The notes under the pieces are model-generated. The model saw only the letters and a program-made list of their open reading frames with translations, was not told where the DNA came from and did no database searches. Of a stretch of 64,000 nucleotides of DNA, positions 18,488-29,304 are shown one piece after another. The stretch is from the NCBI RefSeq assembly GCF_030162935.1, contig NZ_JASAUZ010000001.1:372001-436000 (forward strand), read 5' to 3'. Position numbers and translations under genes: made by a program. How positions within the stretch are numbered: position 1 is the stretch's first letter; every line of letters starts with the position of its first letter. The DNA comes from Comamonas halotolerans (GTDB taxonomy: Bacteria; Pseudomonadota; Gammaproteobacteria; Burkholderiales; Burkholderiaceae_C).

Positions 18488-19270
18488 TCATGAGCGCTGC
18501 AACATGCCTTGATCGATACACACTTGGTAAGCCCGGACAGTCGCTACATAACCAAGCTCCAGCGCGTCGGCAATCAAGGCGTGTCCAATAGAAACCTCTG
18601 CAACACCTGGCACCTGCGCCACAAAAGCAGCCAGATTGTCACGATTCAGATCGTGCCCCGCATTCACTTGCAGGCCTGCATCCAATGCAGCTTGCGCTGC
18701 CTTGGCATAGCTGCTCAGTTGCAGCGCTTGCTCTGGTGTGCCCCATGCGGCTGCGTAAGGCTCGGTATACAGCTCCACTCGGTCAGCACCCGCAGCTTTC
18801 GCAGCCTCCATCTGCTCAGGTACGGGATCCATGAACAAGCTCACGCGTACGCCCAAGGCTTTGCACTCGGCAATCAATGGCTGCAGGCGCTCAGCGTCCT
18901 GGGGAAAGTTCCAGCCATGGTCACTGGTGAACTGGTCTTCGCTGTCTGGCACAAATGTGGCCTGGTGCGGACGCACATCACGGATGAACTGCATCAGATT
19001 CTGCGTGGGATTGCCTTCGATGTTGAACTCGGCGTTCGGCCAAGCCTTCATCAACTCTGCCAGCTCGTACACATCAGTGGAACGGATATGACGCTCATCC
19101 GGTCGAGGATGAATGGTGATGCCCTGTGCGCCAGCGTCCAGGCACAGCTGCGCCGCACGCGTGACCGAGGGGATGCCAAGGTGACGCGTATTGCGCAGCA
19201 GCGCCACTTTGTTGACGTTCACGGACAACGCCGTACGCAGAGCCGAGCAGGAAGAAGTTAAAGCAGTCAT
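18488..19270 (-). CDS. pdxJ: Pyridoxine 5'-phosphate synthase
   Basis: Condenses 1-deoxy-xylulose 5-phosphate with amino-acetone 3-phosphate to make pyridoxine 5'-phosphate. The 260-residue TIM-barrel protein has [14 protein letters not shown] at the N-terminus, [19 protein letters not shown], and [16 protein letters not shown] near the C-terminus. The start MTALTSS at 19270 overlaps the recO stop as ATGA, so the two are translationally coupled. This also rules out the longer frame to 19444. Confidence 0.96.
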   Translation of the reverse strand: MTALTSSCSALRTALSVNVNKVALLRNTRHLGIPSVTRAAQLCLDAGAQGITIHPRPDERHIRSTDVYELAELMKAWPNAEFNIEGNPTQNLMQFIRDVRPHQATFVPDSEDQFTSDHGWNFPQDAERLQPLIAECKALGVRVSLFMDPVPEQMEAAKAAGADRVELYTEPYAAAWGTPEQALQLSSYAKAAQAALDAGLQVNAGHDLNRDNLAAFVAQVPGVAEVSIGHALIADALELGYVATVRAYQVCIDQGMLQRS

Positions 19271-20031
19271 AGCGTTTGCAAATCCATCATCAGTTGCCGC
19301 GTGCGCAGCACTGGGCTGCCGCAATGGTATTGCAGCAAATGTCTCAACTGGGGCTTCAAGGCCGATGCAACGACAGCACAGGCACGCACGCTGGCTGGAT
19401 AAGCGCCTTCGCCTTGAGACAAGGCATGCTGCAGCTGACTCCATTGCTGGCCGCTCAGCGCCGCACGATCACTGGACAAGGCCGGGCGCAAGCCCATTTC
19501 AGCAACCAGCACATAGAGAGTCTCAGGCTGCAAAGGTTGCAACGTCAGTGTTTCTTCCCCCAGGCTAGGCAACAGCCCCAGCTCACGCAGCAAAATCAGC
19601 TCAAAAGCACGCAACACGGGCTCAATCACCTCTTCCTGTTGCGTAGCCAGCAGCTTCACCACGGCCCCATATACATCGAACAGATAGGCGTAAGGGTCAT
19701 CGCGCGCCAGCAGGCGCATCAACAACTCATTGAGATACATGCCAGTGAGCAAATTGTTGCCCATGGGCATGATGTGTCCGCCTGCCCACTCAGCCCCTTT
19801 GAGCACATGAATGTCGGCATTACCGTCGCCCGAAAGCGTGTAGCTCACTTTCAGCGGCTGCAAAGCCAGCAGCACCGGCCTGAAATTGGAAGTGTGCTTT
19901 TTCGCGCCCTTGGCCACCAGCGCCACACGCCCACGATGGCGCGTGAACACCTCCAGAATCAGACTGGATTCACTCCAGTCGTAGCGGTGCAGGATAAAGG
20001 CGGGCTCTTCACCCACACGTTTGGCGGCCAT
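19267..20031 (-). CDS. recO: DNA repair protein RecO
   Basis: RecF-pathway protein that binds single-stranded DNA and helps load RecA. The 254-residue protein starts [34 protein letters not shown], the typical OB-fold opening, followed by VAKGAKK and the helical domain with [14 protein letters not shown]. The usual zinc-finger cysteines of some RecO proteins are not obvious, as in other beta- and gammaproteobacteria. It follows era after a 158-base gap and overlaps pdxJ by four bases. Confidence 0.93.
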   Translation of the reverse strand: MAAKRVGEEPAFILHRYDWSESSLILEVFTRHRGRVALVAKGAKKHTSNFRPVLLALQPLKVSYTLSGDGNADIHVLKGAEWAGGHIMPMGNNLLTGMYLNELLMRLLARDDPYAYLFDVYGAVVKLLATQQEEVIEPVLRAFELILLRELGLLPSLGEETLTLQPLQPETLYVLVAEMGLRPALSSDRAALSGQQWSQLQHALSQGEGAYPASVRACAVVASALKPQLRHLLQYHCGSPVLRTRQLMMDLQTL

Positions 20032-20189
20032 AGGTTTGAAAAAGACAAAAAGGCCTCAGTGAGAGCTTTCAAAAAAATCACGAGGTTGGAAGTGTCGCAC
20101 AGCGGCTACGAGACGCGGCGTAAGGTCACAGACAGGCAGCGCCACGCCAAGACCTTGCAACAAAGTATCGGCAACGCTAGGCGGCACCT

Positions 20190-21332
20190 TTATTCGTAGC
20201 CGAAAGATTTGACACGCGCTTCATCATCTGCCCAACCAGACTTGACCTTCACCCACACTTCCAGAAACACCTTGGCGTCAAACAGTTTTTCCATCTCCTG
20301 GCGCGCTTCCATGGAGATGCGCTTGAGCCGCTCACCACCTTGGCCAATCACCATGGCCTTGTGACCATCGCGCTCCACCACAATTGTCGCTGCCACACGC
20401 ATGAAACGCTTGTGTACCTTGCTGGACTCTTCCACAAACTTGTCGATCACCACGGTCGAGGTGTAAGGCAGTTCATCGCCCGTAAATCGGAACAGCTTTT
20501 CGCGCACGATTTCGGCAGCCATGAAGTTTTCACTGCGGTCGGTCAACTCGTCTTCTGCGTAGAACCAGGGCTGCTCGGGCAGGTACTTGGCACAGATACC
20601 AAAAAGACGCTCAATATCATCACGCTTCTTGGCCGACATGGGCACAAACTCGGCAAAAGGATGGCGCTCCTGCATGCTCTTGAGCCAAGGCGCAATTTCA
20701 TGGCGACGGCCCACCATGTCCAGCTTGTTGGCAATCAGCAACGTGGGGATACCGGGTTTGAACAGGCTCAGCACCTTGGCATCGGCCAGAGTGAAGCTAC
20801 CCGCCTCCACCACATACAAGATCAAATCCACATCGGTGATAGCGCCCATCACTGTTTTGTTCAGCGACTTGTTCAACGCTGTGGAGTGCTTGGTCTGGAA
20901 CCCTGGGGTATCCACAAAGATGAACTGCGTCTCTTCCTTGGTGCGAATGCCGGTGATGCGGTGGCGAGTGGTTTGAGACTTGCGTGAAGTGATGGAGACT
21001 TTCTGGCCCACCAGCGCATTCATCAGTGTGGACTTGCCCACATTGGGCTTTCCAACAATCGCAATCAGACCACAACGCTGTTCCTCAGGCGCATACACAC
21101 GCACGGGCTCCGCTGCCTCAGCAGCCTTTTGAGCTTCAATTTCTGCTGCACGCGCGACCAGCGAAGGTGTTGCGCCAGGTTTGGCGGCAGCCAGCATGGC
21201 ATCGAGCTCGGCCATTGTCTGGCCTGCAGGAGTTACTTCAGGGAAGGAAGCAACAGCTTTGCTACTTTTTTGGCCTTTAGCGCTTGCAGCGCCTTCGGTG
21301 CTAGCTACTTTTTTCTTCGCAGCATCGGTCAT
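20190..21332 (-). CDS. era: GTPase Era with long N-terminal extension
   Basis: Essential GTPase that binds 16S rRNA during 30S subunit assembly. Motifs are GKPNVGKS (P-loop, Ser101), DTPGF, NKLDMVG, and a C-terminal KH domain ([22 protein letters not shown]). The protein has 380 residues, about 79 more than E. coli Era. The extra part is an Ala/Lys/Ser-rich N-terminus before residue 85. The start is well supported because it overlaps the rnc stop as ATGA at 21329-21332. The DNA encoding residues 2-30 has a repeated GTAGC/CTAAAGGC pattern that resembles a dispersed element. Core identity is certain; the role of the extension is unknown. Confidence 0.96.
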   Translation of the reverse strand: MTDAAKKKVASTEGAASAKGQKSSKAVASFPEVTPAGQTMAELDAMLAAAKPGATPSLVARAAEIEAQKAAEAAEPVRVYAPEEQRCGLIAIVGKPNVGKSTLMNALVGQKVSITSRKSQTTRHRITGIRTKEETQFIFVDTPGFQTKHSTALNKSLNKTVMGAITDVDLILYVVEAGSFTLADAKVLSLFKPGIPTLLIANKLDMVGRRHEIAPWLKSMQERHPFAEFVPMSAKKRDDIERLFGICAKYLPEQPWFYAEDELTDRSENFMAAEIVREKLFRFTGDELPYTSTVVIDKFVEESSKVHKRFMRVAATIVVERDGHKAMVIGQGGERLKRISMEARQEMEKLFDAKVFLEVWVKVKSGWADDEARVKSFGYE

Positions 21333-22012
21333 GGGTGTTTCTCTTTCAAAAGAGCCAGCATGGCGCTGGCAGCAGCTTGTTCGCCGGCACGGCGCGATGC
21401 GCCCTTACCTTTTGCGCCCAGCTTGAGTTCGGTAATCATGCAGGCCACTTCAAAGGTCTGCTTGTGGGCTGCGCCCGTAATCGCCACCACGCTGTATTGT
21501 GGCAAATGCATGCGCTTGCCTTGCAGCCACTCCTGCAGCGCAGTCTTGGGATCTTTTTCTGCCGCACGCATATGAGGGTTGATGTCCACCCCGTCAAACA
21601 GATGGTGCACCAATTTTTCGCCAGCCGCAAAGCCAGCATCCAGGTATACAGCACCCAAAATCGCTTCGACGGCGTCAGCCAGAATGGAGGGACGGTTTTT
21701 TCCACCCGATTTGGCTTCCCCTTCCCCCAGCCGCAGCAACTCTGGCAACTGCAGCTTGAGCGCAATTTGATGGAGCGTGCCTTCTTTAACCAGATTGGAG
21801 CGTACGCGTGAGAGATCACCTTCGGGCAAATCTCGCAGGCGCTGATACAGCAGGCTGGAGATAGCCAGGCTGAGCACAGAGTCACCCAGGAACTCCAGGC
21901 GCTCATTGTTGTCTGCCGAAAAGCTGCGGTGCGTCAGCGCACGTTGGAGCAAAGCAGGATTTTGAAATTGGTACTGCAGCGTATGCTGCAGATCATGCAG
22001 GGTGATTGGCAC
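21329..22012 (-). CDS. rnc: Ribonuclease III
   Basis: Cleaves double-stranded RNA in rRNA maturation and regulation. The 227-residue protein has the catalytic signature [13 protein letters not shown] and a second acidic cluster in [17 protein letters not shown], with a C-terminal double-stranded RNA-binding domain ending [18 protein letters not shown]. Its start directly abuts the DUF4845 stop, and its end overlaps era by four bases. This is the conserved lepB-(DUF4845)-rnc-era order. Confidence 0.97.
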   Translation of the reverse strand: MPITLHDLQHTLQYQFQNPALLQRALTHRSFSADNNERLEFLGDSVLSLAISSLLYQRLRDLPEGDLSRVRSNLVKEGTLHQIALKLQLPELLRLGEGEAKSGGKNRPSILADAVEAILGAVYLDAGFAAGEKLVHHLFDGVDINPHMRAAEKDPKTALQEWLQGKRMHLPQYSVVAITGAAHKQTFEVACMITELKLGAKGKGASRRAGEQAAASAMLALLKEKHP

Positions 22013-22369
22013 CTAGTTGGTCTGATGTGTAAAACGATAAACAAGGTAGGCTGGGCCTACCAGCGGAATGGAACGCTCATACTCAAAGGACACCACCACT
22101 TTCTCATTGACTTTGGTGACATCCAAATCGCTGCCGGTAATGGTCTTGATGTCGTCAATTTGCGCAGCCCGGTCAAACGCTGTGCGCACCTCAGACACCG
22201 TGGAGCCTTCATTGGCCGCTTTATGCGCGGCCTTCACAGCAGCTTGATACTCCAAGAGGATGGGGACTGATTGTCCGCCAATCGCAAAAACCGCGACGGC
22301 CAACACAGCAATCACGACAAATCCAATGAAAGACAAGCCCCTTTGGCTGCTGCGAGATGTGCAACGCAT
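22013..22369 (-). CDS. DUF4845 single-pass membrane protein
   Basis: A 118-residue protein with one hydrophobic segment near the N-terminus (LSFIGFVVIAVLAVAVFAIGG) and a C-terminal domain ending VPLVGPAYLVYRFTHQ. This is the small protein usually found between lepB and rnc in beta- and gammaproteobacteria; its function is not known. The ATG at 22369 has a strong AGGAGAGGG site, so the longer frame to 22414 is dropped. That ribosome site begins right after the lepB terminator hairpin. Confidence 0.88.
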   Translation of the reverse strand: MRCTSRSSQRGLSFIGFVVIAVLAVAVFAIGGQSVPILLEYQAAVKAAHKAANEGSTVSEVRTAFDRAAQIDDIKTITGSDLDVTKVNEKVVVSFEYERSIPLVGPAYLVYRFTHQTN

Positions 22370-22389
22370 GATTTCCCTCTCCTCATATG

Positions 22390-22415
22390 AAAAATGGCCG
22401 CTGAAAGCGGCCATT
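22390..22415 (-). terminator. Terminator-like hairpin between lepB and DUF4845
   Basis: Minus-strand ATGGCCGC-tttca-GCGGCCAT followed by TTTT, in a 65-base gap between two same-strand genes. It may limit read-through from lepA-lepB into rnc-era. Confidence 0.75.
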
Positions 22416-22434
22416 CGATCTAGGCGTAACGCCT

Positions 22435-23409
22435 TTAGTTGAAGCTACCGATGCGTTTGAGATTACCGAAATTCATCCAAACGAAAAAGGCCTTTCCGAC
22501 AATGTTTTCTTCTGGAACAAACCCCCAATAGCGCGAATCCAGCGAATTGTCACGGTTATCGCCCATCGCAAAGTAATGCCCCTCAGGTACCTTGCATGTC
22601 ACACCTTCCACGGTGTATGTGCAGTTTTCACGGAATGGAAATTCAGAGGCCCCCTGCACAAATGCAGGCATGCCTTGGGTGTTGAGCAGCTTGTGCGGCT
22701 TATCGCCCAGTTTCTCTTCAAACTGAGAGAAATAGCGCATGGCATCGGTGTCGAAGAAATCAGGCAAGTCGGTGGTAGGCACCTCCTGGCCGTTGATTGT
22801 CAATCGCTTGTTCAAATAGGCCACGGTATCGCCAGGCACACCCACCACGCGCTTGATGTAGTCCAGCGTAGGCTGTGGTGGGTAGCGGAACACCATGACG
22901 TCGCCGCGCTGCGGCGCATTACCCTGCGTCACCTTGGTATTGAGCACAGGTAGACGCACGCCATAGGTGAACTTGTTCACCAGGATCAGGTCCCCCACCA
23001 TCAACGTTGGAATCATTGAGCCCGAAGGAATCTTGAAGGGTTCAAACAAAAACGAACGCAGCACAAACACCACGAACAGCACTGGGAACAGGCCCGCAGT
23101 CCAATCCAGCCACCAGGGCTGCTTGAGGATCCGGGTCTCACCTTCGCTGGTGTTCACCATGTCGTGACTCAGACCTTGGCGCTCCAGCTGCTCACGTCGG
23201 GCTGCGGCCTCCGCATTCAAGCGTGCGGCCTCCTTCTTGCGCTTGGGCCAGAAGTAAAAGCGCTCAGCCAGCCAATAGATGCCAGTGACAAAAGTTGCCA
23301 GAAACATCAACAAGGCAAAATTGCCTTCAATGGCGCCGGTATACCAGGCACCGATGTAGCCTACAAAAGCGGCCAAGATGACCGCAGTGATCCATTGCAT
23401 GGCTTGCAT
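22435..23409 (-). CDS. lepB: Signal peptidase I
   Basis: Inner-membrane serine protease that removes signal peptides from Sec- and Tat-exported proteins. The 324-residue protein has two N-terminal membrane segments (about residues 5-22 and 30-47) and a third near 104-121. The catalytic Ser131 is in PSGSMIPTL and the general-base Lys186 in DYIKRVVGVPGD. GDNRDNSLDSRYWGFVP is box E. The ATG has GAGGG just upstream. It follows lepA by 14 bases, so the two are probably co-transcribed. Confidence 0.97.
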   Translation of the reverse strand: MQAMQWITAVILAAFVGYIGAWYTGAIEGNFALLMFLATFVTGIYWLAERFYFWPKRKKEAARLNAEAAARREQLERQGLSHDMVNTSEGETRILKQPWWLDWTAGLFPVLFVVFVLRSFLFEPFKIPSGSMIPTLMVGDLILVNKFTYGVRLPVLNTKVTQGNAPQRGDVMVFRYPPQPTLDYIKRVVGVPGDTVAYLNKRLTINGQEVPTTDLPDFFDTDAMRYFSQFEEKLGDKPHKLLNTQGMPAFVQGASEFPFRENCTYTVEGVTCKVPEGHYFAMGDNRDNSLDSRYWGFVPEENIVGKAFFVWMNFGNLKRIGSFN

Positions 23410-23423
23410 GGTAACCCTCGTTA

Positions 23424-25232
<1,809 letters not shown>

Positions 25233-25278
25233 CAACGATAAGCGTTTGTAATTAAAGGGGAAAGCGTGTTAGAGGCAA

Positions 25279-25311
25279 GAAAAAAGGGCGCGTCCTACAG
25301 TGACGCGCCCT
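25279..25311 (-). terminator. Strong intrinsic terminator upstream of lepA
   Basis: Minus-strand AGGGCGCGTC-actgtag-GACGCGCCCT followed by six T. It sits 47 bases before the lepA start and about 340 bases beyond mucD. Confidence 0.9.
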
Positions 25312-25347
25312 GAACCAACAATCTCTGGCAACTGCGATTGCTTGGAC
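25279..25347 (-). ncRNA. Candidate ~70-nt small RNA or lepA leader transcript
   Basis: A promoter-like pair on the minus strand (-35 TTGGTT, 16-base spacer, -10 TACAAT) would start a transcript near 25347 that ends at the terminator at 25279-25285. Nothing in the interval codes for protein. It could be a free small RNA or a prematurely ended lepA leader. This is inferred from signals only. Confidence 0.35.
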
Positions 25348-25352
25348 GACCG

Positions 25353-25380
25353 ATTGTAGGCAAAACCGCCCAAAAACCAA
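25353..25380 (-). promoter_or_regulatory. Putative sigma-70 promoter
   Basis: Minus-strand TTGGTT and TACAAT separated by 16 bases, placed just upstream of the candidate small RNA. Confidence 0.4.
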
Positions 25381-25647
25381 GCATCCATTTGCTATGACTC
25401 GGGCATTGTTTGCAGCCACAAAATCACTTAACAACAAGTTATCCACAATCAACTGTAGGTTCACAGTCATCCAACTCAGCGCCGAACCGTACTGTGTTTG
25501 CACAGCACATCCCCCGCTGGTGTCAGCCCGTGACTGCGCTCATTAAGCGGGCATTCTACCCAAGCACCTCCGCAAAACGAGCGGTCATCGCAGTAGGTCA
25601 TTCCTACACAAGGATTAACACTTGCGTAGGAAGACCAATCTCAAGCT

Positions 25648-27159
25648 TTACTTGGTATTGGGACGGATGAGAACGTACTGCGTCCATTCCCCTCTGCGCA
25701 CCAGCAAATTCACTGGTTTGCTCTTGTCTGCCTTGGACCAAGCTGACTCAAAGCCCTTGACGTTAGGGACTTCGTTGTTGGCTACTGCGAGCACGACATC
25801 CCCCTCTCGCAGGCCCGCACGCGCAGCAGCATCCGTTGCCGAAAGCACACGAACACCGCCTTTGATCCCCAAGGACTTCTTCTGCGCTTCAGTCAGTTCA
25901 CCCACAACCAAACCAAGCTGTTTGGCTGTAGCCGTGGCAGAAGAGCCTGATTTGGCATCTGCCTTAGCTACCACCTCATCAGGCTCCACCTCAGCAACCA
26001 CAATGCTCAAATCACGGTTCTGACCACGGCGGAAAACCGTGATTGCGCTCTTGGTACCGGGTTTGGTATTGCCAACCAGACGTGGCAGATCGGCGACCTT
26101 GTCGATGGCTTTGCCATCGTATTTCACGATGATATCGCCTGCCTCAATCCCTGCCTTGGCGGCTGGAGAGTCGGGTTCCACCGCAGAAACCAGCGCACCC
26201 TTCGCGGCTCCCAATCCAATGGACTCAGCAACTTCCTTGGTCACCTGACCAATTTGCACGCCAATGCGGCCTCGCGTGACCTTGCCAGTCGCGCGCAACT
26301 GGTCACTCACCCGCACCGCCTCATCAATGGGAATCGCAAAAGAAATGCCCATGAAACCGCCGGAGCGCGAGTAAATCTGGCTGTTGATACCTACCACCTC
26401 GCCACGCATATTCAGCAAAGGGCCACCAGAATTGCCTGGATTGATTGCCACATCTGTCTGGATGAAAGGCAGATAGTCCCCCGTATCACGCTGCTTGGCC
26501 GAGACGATACCTGCCGTCACCGAGTTTTCCAGTCCAAACGGAGAGCCGATTGCCATGACCCACTCACCAACCTTGAGATTGTTCACATCCCCAATCTTTA
26601 CAGCTGGCAGGCCCTTTCCATCAATCTTCACCACGGCCACATCGGTGCGCTTGTCCGAGCCAATGATCTTGGCCTTGAACTCACGCTTGTCGGTCAGTGT
26701 CACGATGACTTCGCTAGCACCTTCCACCACATGCGCATTCGTCATCACGTAGCCGTCAGTGCTCAAAATGAAACCAGAGCCCACGCCACTGGGACGCTCT
26801 TCACCTTCATCATCAGGCTGCTGTGGATTGCCTTGTCTCGGGATATTTGGAACAGGCAAGCCAAAGCGCCTGAAGAACTCCAGCATATCCTCGTCCATCC
26901 CAGCCATAGGTGAGGATTGACGGGATATTTTCTCGGTGGTCCTGATGTTCACCACCGCAGGTCCCACCGCATCCACCAACTGCGTGAAGTCGGGCAACCC
27001 TGTCACCATAGGAGCTGTGGGGACCGCCGTCGCTTGGGCATGTGCAACTGGCAGCCAACGCTGTGCGGCATCACTCCAACCCACTGTTGCTGCAGCTCCT
27101 ACCGCAACCCCTATTGCCAGCACTGTGGCGTGCAGGGGTTTGAATTGCATTGAAGGCAT
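25648..27159 (-). CDS. mucD: Periplasmic serine endoprotease, DegP/HtrA (MucD) type
   Basis: Envelope quality-control protease of about 503 residues. A signal peptide is followed by a trypsin-like domain with the triad His in TNAHVVEG (about residue 143), Asp in RTDVAVVK (173) and Ser in GNSGGP (244), then two PDZ domains (about 280-370 and 400-495). The start MPSMQF at 27159 has AAGGA eight bases upstream; another ATG three codons earlier overlaps that site. It follows rpoE and rseA, the usual sigma-E locus order, so induction by envelope stress is likely. A terminator separates it from rseA. Confidence 0.94.
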   Translation of the reverse strand: MPSMQFKPLHATVLAIGVAVGAAATVGWSDAAQRWLPVAHAQATAVPTAPMVTGLPDFTQLVDAVGPAVVNIRTTEKISRQSSPMAGMDEDMLEFFRRFGLPVPNIPRQGNPQQPDDEGEERPSGVGSGFILSTDGYVMTNAHVVEGASEVIVTLTDKREFKAKIIGSDKRTDVAVVKIDGKGLPAVKIGDVNNLKVGEWVMAIGSPFGLENSVTAGIVSAKQRDTGDYLPFIQTDVAINPGNSGGPLLNMRGEVVGINSQIYSRSGGFMGISFAIPIDEAVRVSDQLRATGKVTRGRIGVQIGQVTKEVAESIGLGAAKGALVSAVEPDSPAAKAGIEAGDIIVKYDGKAIDKVADLPRLVGNTKPGTKSAITVFRRGQNRDLSIVVAEVEPDEVVAKADAKSGSSATATAKQLGLVVGELTEAQKKSLGIKGGVRVLSATDAAARAGLREGDVVLAVANNEVPNVKGFESAWSKADKSKPVNLLVRRGEWTQYVLIRPNTK

Positions 27160-27282
27160 TTTTTTCATCCTTTCCAAAATCACAGTCTGCGCCATGCGCA
27201 GCTACATCTTCAGAAAAACGAACCGCGATTTGGTTCCCCAGTTTATGTATGACTTGCGAGCGAATGACTGTACAACGCAAAC

Positions 27283-27312
27283 AAAAAAAGAGCGCATTCT
27301 GTGCGCTCTTTC
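27283..27312 (-). terminator. Intrinsic terminator after rseA
   Basis: Minus-strand AAAGAGCGCA-cagaa-TGCGCTCTTT with a T-run, 90 bases beyond the rseA stop and before mucD. Confidence 0.85.
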
Positions 27313-27400
27313 TTCTCTTTGGCATATTTCTGCGCTGATCCCTTCAACCATTTACCCCAAAAGCGTTTGCCTTTGAATGGAGAAATCAACTGAGAACAAG

Positions 27401-28027
27401 CTACTTCACCGCTCGTGCACTGCTACGCGCCTCTTCAAAGCTGGCGTTGCGCAAAAAATCTGCGGGAGTCTGCAGCGAGGCACGGCTGGCATACTGCTGG
27501 TGGTTCGCCAACAATGCATCCAAGCGTGGATCGCGCAACACATCACCATTTTCGGTGGCTACCAACACTGGCACACCCATTGCACCTTCGTTGCGGGCCA
27601 ACTGTGCGCCTTGCCCTCCCACAGGTGTGGTTGCCATCAGATTCCAGCCCAGAGCAGCAACAGCTGCCACGGTTGCAAAGCTTGCAGCGACCTTCCAGCG
27701 AAATACAGAACTATTGGCGGCAGGATCACGCAATGCCACAACTGGCGACTGCGCCATACCAGCAGCCACTTGCTGCAGTTGCGAAGACTGCAGTTGCAAA
27801 GGTGGCTCTTTGGCCAGTTGTTCACGCAAACCCGAGAGCAAATTGTGCTGACTGTGATGCGCCAGATCAGGCGAGCGCAGCACATCACCCACCAAATGGT
27901 AAAGCTCCCAACTGGCGCAGCCTTCCGCACTTTCGGCACACGCCAAGGCCTGCTCCAGCTCTTGGCCATGCAGCTCACCATCCACCAAAGCGGACAGCAA
28001 TTCCTTGTTCATCTGTTGTTCCATCAT
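27401..28027 (-). CDS. rseA: Sigma-E anti-sigma factor RseA/MucA-like
   Basis: A 208-residue membrane anti-sigma factor. The N-terminal part MNKELLSALVDGELHGQELEQALACAES is the RseA sigma-binding motif. A single membrane helix lies near residues 115-130 (VAASFATVAAVAALGWNLMA), with a periplasmic C-terminus. It holds sigma-E inactive until proteolysis under envelope stress. The start at 28027 has AGGTGA five bases upstream and lies 28 bases after rpoE. No rseB/mucB gene follows, which is unusual for this locus. Confidence 0.9.
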   Translation of the reverse strand: MMEQQMNKELLSALVDGELHGQELEQALACAESAEGCASWELYHLVGDVLRSPDLAHHSQHNLLSGLREQLAKEPPLQLQSSQLQQVAAGMAQSPVVALRDPAANSSVFRWKVAASFATVAAVAALGWNLMATTPVGGQGAQLARNEGAMGVPVLVATENGDVLRDPRLDALLANHQQYASRASLQTPADFLRNASFEEARSSARAVK

Positions 28028-28055
28028 GGTGTCACCTACTCGTGTCCTGTTTCCA

Positions 28056-28685
28056 TCACCAACGCTTACCACCTTGACGTTCTAGCAGGGGCTTAACGCG
28101 CGTCGATATCGCTTCTCGGGCGCGGAAAATGCGAGAACGTACTGTACCAATCGGACAATTCATCGCCAACGCAATCTCTTCGTAACTCAAACCTTCGATT
28201 TCACGCAGCGTGACTGCTTGGCGCAAATCTTCCGGCAAAGCTTCCATGGCTGCATTCACGGCTGCGGCAATTTCTTGGGCTGCCAGCACCGTCTCGGGTG
28301 TTTCGTCACTGATTGGTTCGTTGCGAGGACGGAAAGTTTCATCCTCGTCATCGGAAATGTGTAACGCACTCTCAAACACCACAGGATCACGTCGCATTTC
28401 GACCAAGGATTTCTTCGCCGTATTCACCGCAATGCGGTAGAGCCACGTATAGAACTGAGCCTCCCCACGAAACTGATGCAATGCCCTGTACGCACGCAAG
28501 AATGTCTCTTGCGCAATGTCTTGCACCAAGTCCGGGTCACGCACCATCCGAGCAATGAGCCGCTCAATACGACGCTGGTATTTGATAACCAGCAACTCAT
28601 AAGCCCGCTGATCACCGGCGACGGTGCGTTCGACCAATTGCAGATCGCTGTCGGAGGAAGAAGGTAGCGCAGGGGCAGATGTCAT
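28056..28685 (-). CDS. rpoE: RNA polymerase sigma factor, sigma-E (extracytoplasmic stress)
   Basis: ECF sigma factor of 209 residues. Region 2 (DLVQDIAQETFLRAYRALHQFRGEAQFYTWLYRIAVNTAKK) recognises the -10, and region 4 (LREIEGLSYEEIALAMNCPIGTVRSRIFRAREAI) the -35 element. The sequence is very close to E. coli RpoE/AlgU in both. The start MTSAPA at 28685 is a choice by family length; no ribosome site is obvious for it or for an ATG at 28712. rseA and mucD follow on the same strand. Confidence 0.95.
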   Translation of the reverse strand: MTSAPALPSSSDSDLQLVERTVAGDQRAYELLVIKYQRRIERLIARMVRDPDLVQDIAQETFLRAYRALHQFRGEAQFYTWLYRIAVNTAKKSLVEMRRDPVVFESALHISDDEDETFRPRNEPISDETPETVLAAQEIAAAVNAAMEALPEDLRQAVTLREIEGLSYEEIALAMNCPIGTVRSRIFRAREAISTRVKPLLERQGGKRW

Positions 28686-28730
28686 GAATGCGAAGTAACG
28701 CGGTGGCACCAACCAAGGACAGCTTCACAC

Positions 28731-29213
28731 TCAAGAAGTTTTAGAAACTGCACCAACTTGTGTTGGATAGACTGATGAATATACCGCACGCCGCATATCC
28801 TGCCATTGATGCGGTGCCGAATCCCGTTGCAGCACAAACCGCTGACGGCGCAGTTGCTGATCTTCCAGAGTAATCACCAGCAACCACTGCATGTCCAGAA
28901 CAATCACTGGGCCGCCATGCAGTACACATTGCTGCATACCGTTCTCCCATGCCCAGCACTGCCCATTCCAGCGTAAAGAGCCTAGCGGCATGCTGCGCAG
29001 CGCCCGCCAACTCCATAATCCGCACAGCAGCCACATCGCCACTGACAAAGCCACACGCAGCCACAACGCCGTACCAAAGCCGGCGCCTTGCCACCACCAC
29101 AGCATCAGCACAACGGCATTGAAGCCCATAAACAGCCGCCACAACCGTTGCAAGCTAGGTATGTGCTGCAAGGGATAGGCCACAGGCAGGCTATGACGTC
29201 GCTGCATACGCAT
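28731..29213 (-). CDS. Two-helix membrane protein, possibly YgfX-like
   Basis: A 160-residue protein with two adjacent hydrophobic helices (about residues 27-45 and 49-67) and a cytoplasmic-looking tail containing SLRWNGQCWAWENG and RFVLQRDSAPHQWQDMRRAV. This layout and the tail resemble the YgfX/CptA family, but the match is by eye. It lies between fabF and rpoE. The start at 29213 puts the helices near the N-terminus; the frame extends to 29297 across the fabF terminator, which argues against the longer form. Confidence 0.55.
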   Translation of the reverse strand: MRMQRRHSLPVAYPLQHIPSLQRLWRLFMGFNAVVLMLWWWQGAGFGTALWLRVALSVAMWLLCGLWSWRALRSMPLGSLRWNGQCWAWENGMQQCVLHGGPVIVLDMQWLLVITLEDQQLRRQRFVLQRDSAPHQWQDMRRAVYSSVYPTQVGAVSKTS

Positions 29214-29220
29214 CACCCGC

Positions 29221-29260
29221 AAAAAACAAAACCCGCTCTCTGCAGACACAGGAAGCGGGT
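29221..29260 (-). terminator. Intrinsic terminator after fabF
   Basis: Minus-strand ACCCGCT...AGCGGGT with a 16-base loop and a T-rich tail, 45 bases beyond the fabF stop. Confidence 0.7.
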
Positions 29261-29304
29261 AGTCGCGGCACTGAAGAAAAGCCAAGCCCTTCTTCAAGCA
29301 TGGC

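Larger units (their letters stand above)
25233..25647. other. Long gap between lepA and mucD
   Basis: About 415 bases. It contains a promoter-like pair and a strong terminator on the minus strand (listed separately) that together bracket a possible small RNA, and a perfect 5-bp inverted repeat GTAGG-tcatt-CCTAC near 25592-25606. No protein-coding frame is convincing. Confidence 0.45.

Noticed and set aside
25439-25447. Perfect DnaA-box sequence TTATCCACA
   Set aside because: A single 9-mer is expected by chance about once in two windows of this size, and no cluster, dnaA or AT-rich unwinding region is near.
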